Below, in pieces: positions 1-8,305 of a stretch of 64,000 nucleotides of DNA. Made by a program: the position numbers and the translations under genes. Source of the stretch: Mesorhizobium loti CJ3sym (GTDB taxonomy: Bacteria; Pseudomonadota; Alphaproteobacteria; Rhizobiales; Rhizobiaceae); the NCBI RefSeq assembly GCF_000472785.1, contig NZ_AXAL01000009.1, positions 62,001 to 126,000 of the forward strand, in the 5' to 3' direction. The notes beneath the pieces are model-generated. The model ran no database searches. It had not been told where the DNA came from and was given only the letters and a program-made list of their open reading frames with translations. Numbering within the stretch: position 1 is the stretch's first letter; each line of letters starts with the position of its first letter.

Positions 1-30
1 TGCTGCGCAGCAGGCGGGACCATGTTCCGG

Positions 31-714
31 TCATGATGGAAGCGGTGCGTGCAGGCTGTAGCCGGTGTTGCGTATGGTGTGGATGAGCTGGGTCTCGAAC
101 GGCTTGTCGACCTTGGCGCGCAGCCGGCTGATATGGGTTTCGACGACGCTGGTCCGGGGGTCGAAGTGAAAATCCCAGACGCGTTCCAGAAGCATGGTGC
201 GGGTGATGACGCGGCCTTCGCCGCGCATCAGCACTTCGAGAAGGCTGAATTCGCGTGGCTGCAGGTCGATCACCTGGTCCTGACGGGTGACGCGCCGCAT
301 GATCAAATCCATTTCGAGGTCGGCGACCCGCAGGGTGGTCTTCTGCTCCTGCGCCGCAGGCCGGCGGCCAAGGGCGTTGATGCGGGCGAGAAGCTCTGAA
401 AAGGCGAAGGGCTTGACCAGGTAATCGTCGCCGCCTGCCTCCAGGCCTTCAACGCGATCGTCGACCCCGCCGATGGATGTCAGGAAGATCGCCGGCGTCC
501 GCACGCCGGCGGCGCGCACCGCCTTGACCATCGACAGGCCGTCGAGGCCCGGGATCATGCGGTCGGCGACGATCACGTCGTAATTGCCCCGGGTCGCGGC
601 GAATAGCCCGTCATGCCCATTGCGCAGGAGGTCGCAGACATGGCCGGCCTCGGTCAGTCCCTTGACGATGTAGTCGGCCGTCCTGTGGTCGTCCTCGACA
701 AGAAGAAGTCGCAT
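31..714 (-). CDS. OmpR-family two-component response regulator
   Basis: A cytoplasmic DNA-binding response regulator of 227 residues, the usual length for the OmpR/PhoB family. The receiver domain (about 1-115) has the acidic pocket E7-D8-D9, phosphoacceptor Asp51 and the conserved Lys in a VKPF motif near residue 101. A winged-helix effector domain follows (about 130-220) and ends in the typical IRNTGY signature. It lies downstream of a COG4705 membrane protein and a small secreted protein on the same strand, so all three may form one operon. A partner histidine kinase would be expected to the left of the window edge but is not visible. The signal is unknown; CusR/QseB-like relatives sense metals or envelope stress, but nothing here decides that. 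Confidence 0.93.
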   Translation of the reverse strand: MRLLLVEDDHRTADYIVKGLTEAGHVCDLLRNGHDGLFAATRGNYDVIVADRMIPGLDGLSMVKAVRAAGVRTPAIFLTSIGGVDDRVEGLEAGGDDYLVKPFAFSELLARINALGRRPAAQEQKTTLRVADLEMDLIMRRVTRQDQVIDLQPREFSLLEVLMRGEGRVITRTMLLERVWDFHFDPRTSVVETHISRLRAKVDKPFETQLIHTIRNTGYSLHAPLPS

Positions 715-819
715 CGCTGTTCCGGTTGATTTGCCGATACTGGAGACAGGCTATCACCGGCGCGGGCTTGTTCCTAGGATGGTCGCGGGGCTGGGCAGTT
801 TGCGTCCCGTACCAGAGGT

Positions 820-1614
820 TCAGTCTGATTCGAGCAGGATTTCGTCCAGCTCGTCGCCGTTTTTCTTCATTGTCATGTAGAGAACAAGCGCAATGATGCA
901 GCCAAGGAAGATCAGGCTGGTGAAGGTGGTGCCGAAGCCGAGGCCGCCATATTCAGCCGGCTGCGACAAGAGATCGCCGAAGGAGGCGCCCAGCGGCCGC
1001 GTCAGGATATAGGCAAGCCAGAAGGCCAGGATGGCGTCGAGATGAATGAGGTAATAGGCAAGCGCGATCAGCGCGATGGCGCCGCCGAATATGAGGCCTG
1101 AGGTGAGGTAACCCATGTCCAGGCTCTCGGCGACGAGGTCGCCGGCGGCGGTGCCGAGCGAGAAGGTGAACAGGATCGCCAGCCAGTAGAAGATCTCGCG
1201 GCGGGTGGTGAAGATGGTGTGGATCGAAAGCGTCCGCTCGCTCGCGTACCAGACCGCGAAAGTCGCTACCAGCGCGACCGAGAAGGCAATCGTCGTGGTC
1301 TGCAGCCGCACACCGAAAGTGTCGACCAGATTGTCGGTGATCAGCGTGCCGACGACGCTGATCAGCACCACCGCCAGCCAATAGGCCCAGGGTACGTAGC
1401 GTTTCTGCGCGAACTGCAGGACAAGGGCGACGATCAGCACGCCGCTCATGATCAGCGAGGTGACCGTCAGCCCGAGCCCGAGGTTGACGGCGAGATAATC
1501 GGCCGCCGTCTCGCCCATGGTCACCGCCATCAGCTTTATCAGCCAGAAATCGAGGGTGACGTCCGGAACCCGGTTGTGGATCGGTGCGGCAGGATGGATC
1601 TGGGGCGCTGGCAT
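820..1614 (-). CDS. COG4705-type multi-pass membrane protein
   Basis: An integral inner-membrane protein of 264 residues with roughly eight hydrophobic helices. It contains four internally similar blocks of the form G-x-x-x-x-D followed by a hydrophobic segment (near residues 33, 90, 153 and 209), which suggests an internally duplicated fold. This matches COG4705, a family of unknown biochemical function often encoded next to two-component systems, as here. The start at 1614 is followed by a short soluble N-terminus before the first helix. It sits between a small periplasmic protein and an OmpR-type regulator on the same strand. Family assignment is from recognition of the repeat pattern; the function is unknown. 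Confidence 0.8.
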   Translation of the reverse strand: MPAPQIHPAAPIHNRVPDVTLDFWLIKLMAVTMGETAADYLAVNLGLGLTVTSLIMSGVLIVALVLQFAQKRYVPWAYWLAVVLISVVGTLITDNLVDTFGVRLQTTTIAFSVALVATFAVWYASERTLSIHTIFTTRREIFYWLAILFTFSLGTAAGDLVAESLDMGYLTSGLIFGGAIALIALAYYLIHLDAILAFWLAYILTRPLGASFGDLLSQPAEYGGLGFGTTFTSLIFLGCIIALVLYMTMKKNGDELDEILLESD

Positions 1615-1654
1615 GGCTGAAATCCTCGATGGTTGCGGCTGGCTGTCTGCCGGA

Positions 1655-1912
1655 TTACTTGCCCATCACCGTCATGGCCTGGGCGAAGAAGTCGTCGGCG
1701 CGCTTGTCATCGTCGGCATTGCAGCGTTCGATGCCTTTGGTCTCCAGTTCCGAGACCTTTGCCTTGTCAGCGGCGCTGAGCGTGGCTGTGGCCTCCGCGG
1801 CGCGAAGGTTTTTCAGCGTCTGCTCGCAAGGCGCGGTGGCCGCGTGAACAGAGGGTATGAAGGCGGAGACGGCGAGGGCTCCGGCTGCGAGGGCAAGTGC
1901 TAATCGTCTCAT
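1655..1912 (-). CDS. small secreted protein of unknown function
   Basis: An 85-residue protein with a clear Sec signal peptide (Met-Arg-Arg, then a hydrophobic stretch, with cleavage expected after an Ala near residue 24). The mature part is a short, charged, probably helical domain with two cysteines that could form one disulfide. The start at 1912 was chosen because it places the signal peptide at the N-terminus; the longer reading frame to 2029 adds an arginine-rich stretch with no signal-peptide character. It is the first gene of a same-strand run with the COG4705 protein and the response regulator, so a periplasmic sensing or accessory role in that system is possible but only inferred. 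Family not recognised. Confidence 0.75.
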   Translation of the reverse strand: MRRLALALAAGALAVSAFIPSVHAATAPCEQTLKNLRAAEATATLSAADKAKVSELETKGIERCNADDDKRADDFFAQAMTVMGK

Positions 1913-2030
1913 TGAAAAATTCCCTATCTGACGCCGGTGATCCGGCAATGGAAGCCGGCCCCTAAATGGCGGGCGGGCATCTGAACGATAGGCGAGCGAC
2001 TTCACTGCAGCCTGTCTGGAGGCATACAAA

Positions 2031-2072
2031 TTCGTAAGGATGGACGTGATCGGCGCAAAAGGTCTTTACGAA
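2031..2072. promoter_or_regulatory. spaced inverted repeat in a divergent promoter region
   Basis: TTCGTAA at 2031-2037 and its reverse complement TTACGAA at 2066-2072 flank a 28-nt spacer. They lie between the small secreted protein gene (minus) and the methyltransferase-like gene (plus). Their place upstream of a response-regulator operon makes them candidate regulator half-sites. There is no direct evidence. Confidence 0.3.
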
Positions 2073-2169
2073 CGTGGTCCGCTGCGCTGATAGAAGGTGG
2101 TCGCCTTGTATCCGCCATCAATCGCGCGCCCCAGTGCCGAACTCGCGAAGAGTGCCCCAGGAAACACGA

Positions 2170-2805
2170 ATGACCTATGCGTCCCTCAAGCCGGTTTCAC
2201 AGGCCTTCGTGCAGCGCAAGCGGCTGATCTTCGTGCGGGTGGCGGCGGTGCTGGCGGTGCTGCTGCTGTTTCTCACCAAGCCGGCGCTTAGCGAGGGTTC
2301 GAACGGGCACGAAATGCTGGAATTCTTCGGCTTCTGCCTTGTGCTCGCCTGCGTCGCCGGGCGGCTGTGGAGCATTCTCTACGTCGGCGGCAAGAAGAAC
2401 GAGGAACTGGTTTCGTCGGGACCGTTCTCGATGAGCCAGAACCCGCTCTATTTCTTCTCTACGGTCGGCGCGGTCGGCATCGGTTTGCTCTACGGCTCGG
2501 TGCTGGCGGCTTTGGCGCTAGGCCTCGCCAGCTTCCTGATCTTCCGCGTCACCGCGCGCAAGGAGGCCGCATACCTGCTTGGCAAGTTCGGCCCGGCGTA
2601 TCTGGCCTACACCAAGAGAACGCCGCGTTTTTGGCCAAACCCGCTAATCTACCGTGACGGTGACCAGATGGAGTTCTCGACACGCGCGCTCAAGCGTACT
2701 TTTTTTGACGGGCTCTATTTCCTCGCCATCTTCCCGGCCATCGAGCTGGTCGAGTATTTCCGGGAGACGGGCCTGCTGTTTCCGGCCTTCGTCACGATCT
2801 ACTGA
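2170..2805 (+). CDS. isoprenylcysteine carboxyl methyltransferase-like membrane protein
   Basis: A membrane protein of 211 residues with several hydrophobic helices, resembling the ICMT/phospholipid methyltransferase superfamily (PEMT/ICMT). Features are the hallmark G-P-F-x-M-x-x-N-P-L-Y segment near residue 83, followed by two hydrophobic helices and an E-x-x-x-x-x-x-F-G-x-x-Y-x-x-Y segment near 130-145. These proteins methylate lipids or prenylated substrates using SAM; the substrate here is unknown. The C-terminal tail beyond the core is longer than in minimal family members and carries a further hydrophobic segment. The ATG at 2170 has an AGGAAA ribosome-binding site upstream and begins just before the first helix; the in-frame extension to 2074 looks non-coding. 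Confidence 0.8.
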   Translation: MTYASLKPVSQAFVQRKRLIFVRVAAVLAVLLLFLTKPALSEGSNGHEMLEFFGFCLVLACVAGRLWSILYVGGKKNEELVSSGPFSMSQNPLYFFSTVGAVGIGLLYGSVLAALALGLASFLIFRVTARKEAAYLLGKFGPAYLAYTKRTPRFWPNPLIYRDGDQMEFSTRALKRTFFDGLYFLAIFPAIELVEYFRETGLLFPAFVTIY

Positions 2806-2881
2806 TCGTTAAGGCCTGCTGCCGCTAAATCATGACGTTGCCGGACGCCCGGCCGGTCTTGGTTTGAACGGAGATGACCCC

Positions 2882-3949
2882 ATGCCAGCTTCGCTGCTGA
2901 CCAGCAGGGCCAGTCTGACAGTCTTCACAGCCGAAGACGCAGCCGTCTGGGCAGGCCTTACGGCGGCGGTGCCGGCGGAGATCGGCGATGGCCTGGCGGC
3001 GCTGCAGAAGATCGCCGGCGTCAGCGGCGTGGCGCAATACAGCGATGGCCGCCCGGAGGCGATCGTGGTCGGCCAGCGCCGGCCGGCGGCAGCGATGATG
3101 CGCATCGCTCTGTTCTGGTCCGCCACCAGCTTCGTTGCGACTGACGGCCCGCGCCTGCTGGAGACGCTGGAGAAGGAGGCGTACGGGCAAGATGTGCTGT
3201 GCCTGCGCGCCGATGAGGCGACGGAGCTGCGTATCGGCGGCCAGTGGGAGCGCCGGGACGGTTTCCTGCAACGCTGGATCGGCATCGAACCGTACCGCCG
3301 GCAGGAGCTGATACCACCCTCCTGGCCGCAGACGGCGGGCTTCACCTGCGGGCCGTCTGCGCTCGCCATGGCCATGGCCGGTCTCGATCCGGCCTTGCTG
3401 CCGGACTGGGCGCTCGAAGTCGAACTCTGGCGCGAGGCGACCACGATCATCGGCCCGAGCGGCCCGGGCGGCTGCGACCCCTACGGCCTGGCGCTGGCGG
3501 CGCACCGGCGCGGGCTGCGCGTCGAAGTGTTCATGAGCAGCACTGAGCCGATCTTCCTCGACCGTGCCCCCTCGGAGGAAAGGCGCGGCCTGATGACCTT
3601 TGTCCAGGCCGGTTTCAAGCGCGACGTTGAAGCCGCGTCCCTGCCGACCGAGCCGCGCCCCTTTGCCATCGAGGAGATCGGAGCGGCGCTCGATCGTGGC
3701 TTGCTGGTGCTGGTGCTGATCGATCAGGCGCCGATGATGGGCTACACCTGCCCGCACTGGGTGCTCGTCCACGGCCATGGCGGCGGCATCTATTTCCTCA
3801 ACGACCCGTGGATCGAGCCCGACCGGCTCGAACAGAAGACTGATGTCGTCGACCTTCCGGTGATGGCGGCGGAGTTGGACCGCATGGCGTGGTATGGCAA
3901 CCCGGCCTACCGGGCGGCGGTGCTGGTTGGGCCGGGTCCCGGGGTCTAG
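2882..3949 (+). CDS. peptidase C39-like / DUF3335-type papain-fold protein
   Basis: A cytoplasmic protein of about 355 residues with no signal peptide. A papain-like C39 fold is indicated by the catalytic Cys in the FTCGPSALAMAM motif near residue 154, and by a His in a PHWVLVHG motif with a downstream NDPW (His/Asp pair) near residues 292-315. This layout is typical of peptidase_C39-like/DUF3335 proteins, which are linked to peptide processing or to RimK-type modification loci; no RimK-like gene is next to it here. The ATG at 2882 has GGAG 8 nt upstream; a TTG at 2864 would add six residues and overlap that site. Its stop codon overlaps the stop of the convergent gene on the other strand. 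Confidence 0.75.
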   Translation: MPASLLTSRASLTVFTAEDAAVWAGLTAAVPAEIGDGLAALQKIAGVSGVAQYSDGRPEAIVVGQRRPAAAMMRIALFWSATSFVATDGPRLLETLEKEAYGQDVLCLRADEATELRIGGQWERRDGFLQRWIGIEPYRRQELIPPSWPQTAGFTCGPSALAMAMAGLDPALLPDWALEVELWREATTIIGPSGPGGCDPYGLALAAHRRGLRVEVFMSSTEPIFLDRAPSEERRGLMTFVQAGFKRDVEAASLPTEPRPFAIEEIGAALDRGLLVLVLIDQAPMMGYTCPHWVLVHGHGGGIYFLNDPWIEPDRLEQKTDVVDLPVMAAELDRMAWYGNPAYRAAVLVGPGPGV

Positions 3950-4431
3950 GCTCCCAGCGGATAAGGCATGTAGCCGACGAAGCCAGCGATCTTCCAGCTG
4001 CCGGCGACCTTCCTGCAGAAATACAGCGTTTGCCATTTCAGCCGGTCGGTGCTGCCGTCGGCCTTGGCGATGCTGCCGTCGAATTTCTTGTGCAGCACGG
4101 CGCGGTCGCCGTCGACATCGATGTCGCGCAGATTGGTGACGCGGAAAATCGCCTCGCGCAGCGGCTCGGCGAATTTGGTCGCCGCCGTCTCCTTGGCCTG
4201 GCGCAGCCATTCGTCGCGATAGATTTCCAGCCTGGGGAATTGCAGCCGCCAGGCGTCGGCATTGGGCAGGAAATGCGCGTGCATGCCGAAGAAGCTTTCG
4301 GCGATGAAATCATTCTCGACCATGGACCAGTCCTGGCCGATGAAGGCGTCGATGTCGCGCCGCACCAGCATCTCCCATAGCGCGTGGCGGTCCGCGTCGC
4401 CTGATGGAAACGGGTTCTTGTCGAAGGTCAT
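3946..4431 (-). CDS. SnoaL/NTF2-like protein
   Basis: A soluble protein of 161 residues with the size and pattern of NTF2/SnoaL-like folds. An N-terminal helical part (residues 1-60, with a run D-R-H-A-L-W near 15) is followed by alternating beta-strands ending in a strand containing W-K-I-A-G-F-V-G-Y. No catalytic residues are evident, so it may be a ligand-binding or hydratase-like protein. The ATG at 4431 is preferred over upstream in-frame starts because translation above it is arginine/proline-rich and lacks structure. It converges on the C39-like gene with a 4-bp stop-codon overlap. The function is unknown. Confidence 0.7.
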   Translation of the reverse strand: MTFDKNPFPSGDADRHALWEMLVRRDIDAFIGQDWSMVENDFIAESFFGMHAHFLPNADAWRLQFPRLEIYRDEWLRQAKETAATKFAEPLREAIFRVTNLRDIDVDGDRAVLHKKFDGSIAKADGSTDRLKWQTLYFCRKVAGSWKIAGFVGYMPYPLGA

Positions 4432-4520
4432 TCTCGGGTTCTCCGGTCTTGCAATGGCGTCGGCCCGGCGCGGCCGCAAGGCCGTCCGGCAAGGGCGCAC
4501 GATGCAAGCGCTCTTGTAAT

Positions 4521-4552
4521 AAAGCAACACGGATTTCGAAGAATGTTGCTTT
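4521..4552. promoter_or_regulatory. 9-bp perfect inverted repeat upstream of ridA
   Basis: AAAGCAACA (4521-4529) and TGTTGCTTT (4544-4552) form a perfect inverted repeat with a 14-nt spacer. It lies about 100 bp before the RidA start and between two divergent genes. The same nonamer recurs at 9384-9392 in the rpiR/ABC-transporter intergenic region, in the shared context GGAAAGCAACA. This makes it a candidate operator, possibly for the RpiR-family regulator. Confidence 0.45.
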
Positions 4553-4651
4553 CCAACAAGGGCCCTATCGGGATCGCCGCTATCGCGGTAAATCTTGACC
4601 GAAGCGGGCGCGGCCACAGCGCCTGGCCACGTCATCAGAGGAGATCATCCC

Positions 4652-5017
4652 TTGCCCAAGCAGACTTTTGGAACGTCGCATGTGCCGCTGTCGCCCGCCG
4701 TGCGCGCCGGCGACTTCGTCTATATCTCCGGCCAGGTTCCGGTCGGCAGCGACGGCATCGTGGTCAAGGGCGGCATTACGGAACAGACCGAGCAGGTGCT
4801 TACCAATGTGAAGGCGGCGCTGGCGCTCGCCGGCTGCACCCTGGACGATGTGGTGAAGACCACCGTCTGGCTGGAGGACGCGCGCGATTTCGGCGCCTTC
4901 AACGCCGTCTATGCCAGGCATTTTCCGAAGAATCCGCCGGCCCGCACGACGGTCGAATCGCGGCTGATGATCGACATCAAGATCGAAGTCGAAGCGGTCG
5001 CTTACAGGCCGGTCTAA
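4652..5017 (+). CDS. RidA family (YjgF/YER057c) protein, enamine/imine deaminase type
   Basis: A small cytoplasmic protein of 121 residues, matching the RidA family in length and in the order of motifs. These are V-Y-I-S-G-Q near residue 23, the central helix starting with T-x-x-V-L-x-N-V-K-A-A-L, and a C-terminal P-A-R-T-T-V-E-S strand carrying the conserved Arg that binds the substrate carboxylate. RidA proteins hydrolyse reactive enamine/imine intermediates to ketoacids. The start is taken as TTG at 4652, which has GAGG about 10 nt upstream and gives the family N-terminus; the earlier TTG at 4595 would add an unrelated leader. It is followed after 28 nt by the amidohydrolase, so both are probably co-transcribed. 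Confidence 0.85.
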   Translation: MPKQTFGTSHVPLSPAVRAGDFVYISGQVPVGSDGIVVKGGITEQTEQVLTNVKAALALAGCTLDDVVKTTVWLEDARDFGAFNAVYARHFPKNPPARTTVESRLMIDIKIEVEAVAYRPV

Positions 5018-5045
5018 GAGACACAGCAAAGCGGAGGTTCCCCCC

Positions 5046-6281
5046 ATGCAATTTGACCTCCTGCTGAAGGGCGGACGGCTGATCGATCCGAGGTCGGGCA
5101 TCGATGCGTTGCGCGATGTCGCCATTGCAAATGGCCGTGTCGCCGCGGTCGAGGCCGACATCCCGGCGGAGCGCGCCAATCAGGTCGTCGACACGACGGG
5201 CTGCATCGTTGCGCCCGGTCTCGTCGACCTGCACAGCCACGTCTACTGGGGCGGCACTTCGCTCGGCGTCGATGCCGACCGGCTGGCGGCCAAGAGCGGC
5301 ACCACCACCTTCATCGATGCGGGCAGTGCGGGGGCCGGCAATTTCCTCGGCTTCCGCCGCCACGTCATGGAGCGCTCGAAGGTCCGTATCCTGGCCTATG
5401 TCAACATTTCCTTTGCCGGCATTTTCGGCTTCTCGCAGACGGTTTCGGTCGGCGAATGCAGCGATCTCAACCTGTGCGAACCGCGCGAGGTTGTTGCCGC
5501 CGCGCGCGAGCACGCCGATGTCGTCGTCGGCGTCAAAGTCCGTTCCGGCAAGCATGCCGGCGGCACCAGCGGCATTGCGCCGGTTGATCTGGCGCTGGAG
5601 GCCGCCGACAAGGCCGGCCTGCCGCTGATGGCGCATGTTGACGAGCCGCCGCCCGGCCGTTCGGAAGTGCTGCCGCGCCTGCGCAAGGGCGATATTCTTA
5701 CGCACTGCTTCCGGCCATTCCCCAACGCGCCGGTGTTTGCCTCAGGCGCGGTGCGGCCCGACATGCGGCTGGCGCGCGAGCGTGGCGTCATCTTCGACCT
5801 CGGCCACGGCATGGGCTCGTTCGATTTCGAGGTGGCGCGTGCGATGCTGGCCGAGGGCCTGATGCCGGACGTGATCTCGAGCGACGTGCATCTCTACTGC
5901 GTCGACGGACCGGCCTTCGACATTCTGGTCTGCATGTCGAAGCTGATGGCGCTCGGCATGCCGCTGGTCGAGGTTCTGCGCGCGGCAACGCAAGCGCCGG
6001 CACGGGCGATCGCACGGCCGGACCTCGGCACGCTGGCGGTTGGCACCGTCGGCGACGTCGCGGTGCTTCGGCAGCGGTCGGGCCGTTTCACCTTTGTCGA
6101 CGCGGTCGGCACGTCGCTGGTCGCCGACCAGCGGCTGGTCTCGGAAGGGATTGTTGTTGGCGGCACCTGGTGGCCGAACGAGGCGGTCAATGATGTCAGC
6201 GAGACCGAACGCTTCGAGGCGCATGCCGCTCATACCCATGTCGAGGTGGCGGCCCGGCATTTCGGACGTCGGCATGAGTGA
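5046..6281 (+). CDS. amidohydrolase/deacetylase-family metallohydrolase
   Basis: A cytoplasmic TIM-barrel metal-dependent hydrolase of 411 residues in the amidohydrolase superfamily (dihydroorotase/D-aminoacylase branch, EF_0837/AHA_3915-like). It shows the N-terminal composite beta domain and the first metal motif L-H-S-H near residue 63. A metal-bridging Lys candidate lies in V-G-V-K near residue 162, and further ligands in A-H-V-D near 199 and T-H-C-F near 220. An Asp sits in the S-S-D-V-H segment near 280. A strong GGAGG ribosome-binding site lies before the ATG. The RidA partner suggests breakdown of an N-acyl or cyclic-imide/amide compound that yields reactive imines; the substrate is not evident. 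Confidence 0.85.
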   Translation: MQFDLLLKGGRLIDPRSGIDALRDVAIANGRVAAVEADIPAERANQVVDTTGCIVAPGLVDLHSHVYWGGTSLGVDADRLAAKSGTTTFIDAGSAGAGNFLGFRRHVMERSKVRILAYVNISFAGIFGFSQTVSVGECSDLNLCEPREVVAAAREHADVVVGVKVRSGKHAGGTSGIAPVDLALEAADKAGLPLMAHVDEPPPGRSEVLPRLRKGDILTHCFRPFPNAPVFASGAVRPDMRLARERGVIFDLGHGMGSFDFEVARAMLAEGLMPDVISSDVHLYCVDGPAFDILVCMSKLMALGMPLVEVLRAATQAPARAIARPDLGTLAVGTVGDVAVLRQRSGRFTFVDAVGTSLVADQRLVSEGIVVGGTWWPNEAVNDVSETERFEAHAAHTHVEVAARHFGRRHE

Positions 6282-6287
6282 TCAGCA

Positions 6288-6311
6288 ATCTCCCCCCTCG
6301 TGGGGGGAGAT
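6288..6311. terminator. 10-bp-stem hairpin between convergent genes
   Basis: ATCTCCCCCC (6288-6297) pairs perfectly with GGGGGGAGAT (6302-6311) around a TCGT loop. It lies in the 38-bp gap between the stop codons of the amidohydrolase and the monooxygenase. There is no long T-run, so it may be a weak bidirectional terminator or a short palindromic repeat. Confidence 0.45.
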
Positions 6312-6319
6312 CGGCAGTT

Positions 6320-8110
6320 TCACCGACCTGAATTGCTCGGCTGCCCGTAAACAGGCGTCTCAATACCCTCCATCCGCGCCTTGATCTGCAGCGCGACATA
6401 TTTCGAATAAAACCGCGACAGTGCCAGATTGCCACCGTGAAACCACAGCGCTTCCTGCGCGGTCGGTCTCCACATGTTGCGCAGCTCGCCTTGCCAGGGG
6501 CCGGGGTCGCCCTTGACGCCCGAGCCGAGGCCCCAGCAGGGGCCGACCTTGTCGGCGACCTCGCGTGAGACGAGCGCGGCGACATTCTCGTTCATCGACT
6601 GGTAGCCGGTGCAGGCGATGATGGCGTCGGCCTCGATTTCGCTGCCGTCCTCGAACAGGATGCCCTTCGGCGTCAACGACTTGATCGCGACGCCGCTGCG
6701 GATGCCGATCTTGCCGTCGATGATCAGATCCGAGGCGCCGACATCGATGTAGTAGCCGGAGCCGGTGCGGTAGGCCTTCATCAGCAGGCCGGTGTCGTCG
6801 TCGCCGAAGTCGATGGCAAAGCCCGAGGCGCGCAAGCGATCGTAGAAGGCCGCGTCGCGCGCCTTGATCACCTCGTAGAGCGCGCGCTGACCCTTGGGCA
6901 CCAGCGCGAACGGCGTCGAGGCGACGATCATGTCGGCCTTCTCGGTGGTGATGCCGCGCGCCAGCGCGTTCTCCGAAAAGATCTCGAAGCCGACTTCCAT
7001 CAGCGTGCTGGACTTGACCACGGTGGTCGGCGAGCGCTGGACCATGGTGACATCGGCGCCGCTTTCCCAGAGGTCGACGCAGACATCATGCCCCGAACTG
7101 GCCGCGCCGATCACGGCAACCTTCTTGCCGCGGAATTTGTCGCCGCTGGCATACTGGCTGGAATGCAGCAACTCGCCGTTGAACTGGTCCGCGCCCGCCA
7201 GGTCGATCTTTCGCGGCGGGCCATAGGCGCCGGTGGCGAAGACGATGTGCTTGGGCTTCAGCGTGATCTGCCGACCGACACGGTCGACGACCACGGTCCA
7301 CTCTTTCGCGGCCTCGTCATAGGAAGCGCTGAGGCACTTGGTGGCGACCCAGTAATTGAGCTCCATGACGCGCGTGTACATTTCCAGCCAGTCGCCCATC
7401 TTGTCCTTGGGCGTGAACACGGGCCAGTTTTCCGGGAACGGAATGTAGGGCAGATGGTCGTACCAGACCGGATCGTGCAGCACGAGCGTGCGGTAGCGGT
7501 TGCGCCAGGAATCGCCCGGGCGCGCATTCTTCTCGATGACGATGGTCGGCACGCCGAGCTGCCTCAGACGCGCGCCCAGCATGATGCCGCCCTGGCCGCC
7601 ACCGATAACCAGGCAATAGGGTTGTTCCGAGGCGCCGAGATCGCGCGTTTCGCGTGCCCGTGCTTCCGACCAGGTCTCGCGCTCGGGGTCGGCCTTGTGG
7701 CGCACGCCCAGCGGTCGTTCCGCGCCCTTGCGCTCCTCGAACCCCTTGAGGTCGGTCATCGCCGTGAACAGGGTGCGGCAGCGGCCATCACGCAGGCTCA
7801 TGATGCCTTCGCCCTTGGCGACCGCCGTTTCGAATGTGAACCAGGCTTCGATCGTGCCTTCGTCCGAGGTCGCTTCGCCGGTGAGCCGCCATGCGCCGGG
7901 CTTGGTTGTCGCCAGCGTTGATTTGAGCATGTCGGCGATGGCTTCGCGGCCTTCCATGGTGGTGACGTTCCAGGTGAAGGTCAGAAGATCGCGCCAGTAG
8001 CAGTCGTCGACGAACAGGTTGGTCGCGTCCGCCACGTCGCCGGCTGCCAGCGCCTGGGCAAGGGAGTCGAGCCATGCGGCGGCCTGTTTCGTTGGTGCGA
8101 TGTCGAGCAT
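6320..8110 (-). CDS. NTF2-like domain fused to class B flavin-containing monooxygenase
   Basis: A protein of 596 residues with two parts. Residues 1-130 look like a SnoaL/NTF2-like domain (W-x-x-L-A-Q-A-L-A-A-G-D opening, typical of small-molecule binding). The rest is a flavoprotein monooxygenase: FAD-binding G-G-G-Q-G-G near residue 171, a second Rossmann NADPH motif G-A-A-S-S-G near residue 345, and an A-T-G-x-Y dinucleotide-linker motif in each half. This matches YUCCA/FMO-like NAD(P)H-dependent oxygenases that hydroxylate or Baeyer-Villiger-oxidise small substrates. The start at 8110 (MLDIAPT) is preferred because the upstream reading frame to 8284 translates a palindromic repeat element. 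The substrate is unknown; the setting suggests catabolism. Confidence 0.85.
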   Translation of the reverse strand: MLDIAPTKQAAAWLDSLAQALAAGDVADATNLFVDDCYWRDLLTFTWNVTTMEGREAIADMLKSTLATTKPGAWRLTGEATSDEGTIEAWFTFETAVAKGEGIMSLRDGRCRTLFTAMTDLKGFEERKGAERPLGVRHKADPERETWSEARARETRDLGASEQPYCLVIGGGQGGIMLGARLRQLGVPTIVIEKNARPGDSWRNRYRTLVLHDPVWYDHLPYIPFPENWPVFTPKDKMGDWLEMYTRVMELNYWVATKCLSASYDEAAKEWTVVVDRVGRQITLKPKHIVFATGAYGPPRKIDLAGADQFNGELLHSSQYASGDKFRGKKVAVIGAASSGHDVCVDLWESGADVTMVQRSPTTVVKSSTLMEVGFEIFSENALARGITTEKADMIVASTPFALVPKGQRALYEVIKARDAAFYDRLRASGFAIDFGDDDTGLLMKAYRTGSGYYIDVGASDLIIDGKIGIRSGVAIKSLTPKGILFEDGSEIEADAIIACTGYQSMNENVAALVSREVADKVGPCWGLGSGVKGDPGPWQGELRNMWRPTAQEALWFHGGNLALSRFYSKYVALQIKARMEGIETPVYGQPSNSGR

Positions 8111-8149
8111 TCTTTCCCTCTTTGCTTCGCGTTGCGCGATCCGGTCTTT

Positions 8150-8296
8150 CCTTCTCCCCTTGTGGGAGAAGGTGGCCGAGCGAAAGCTCGGTCGGATGAG
8201 GGGTGCTCCAGCTTGGCGCCGACGGCGCTCCGTCACCCACCCCTCAACCGTCTCCGCGCTGCGCGCCGATCCACCTTCTCCCACAAGGGGAGAAGG
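8150..8296. repeat. RIME-like palindromic intergenic element
   Basis: The left arm begins CCTTCTCCCCTTGTGGGAG at 8150, and its inverted copy ends at 8296, giving a roughly 147-bp element with long complementary ends and small inner hairpins. It nearly fills the gap between the monooxygenase start (8110) and the rpiR stop (8306). Related shorter copies lie near 13757 and 54832. Such elements are widespread in rhizobia and related bacteria. Confidence 0.8.
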
Positions 8297-8305
8297 AAAA
8301 GCGCC

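Noticed and set aside
2825..4210. 461-codon minus-strand frame over the C39-like gene
   Set aside because: It is antisense to a gene with clear catalytic motifs and has an arginine-rich composition typical of shadow frames.
7088..7921. 277-codon plus-strand frame over the monooxygenase
   Set aside because: It is antisense to a gene with intact FAD and NADP motifs and has no domain of its own.
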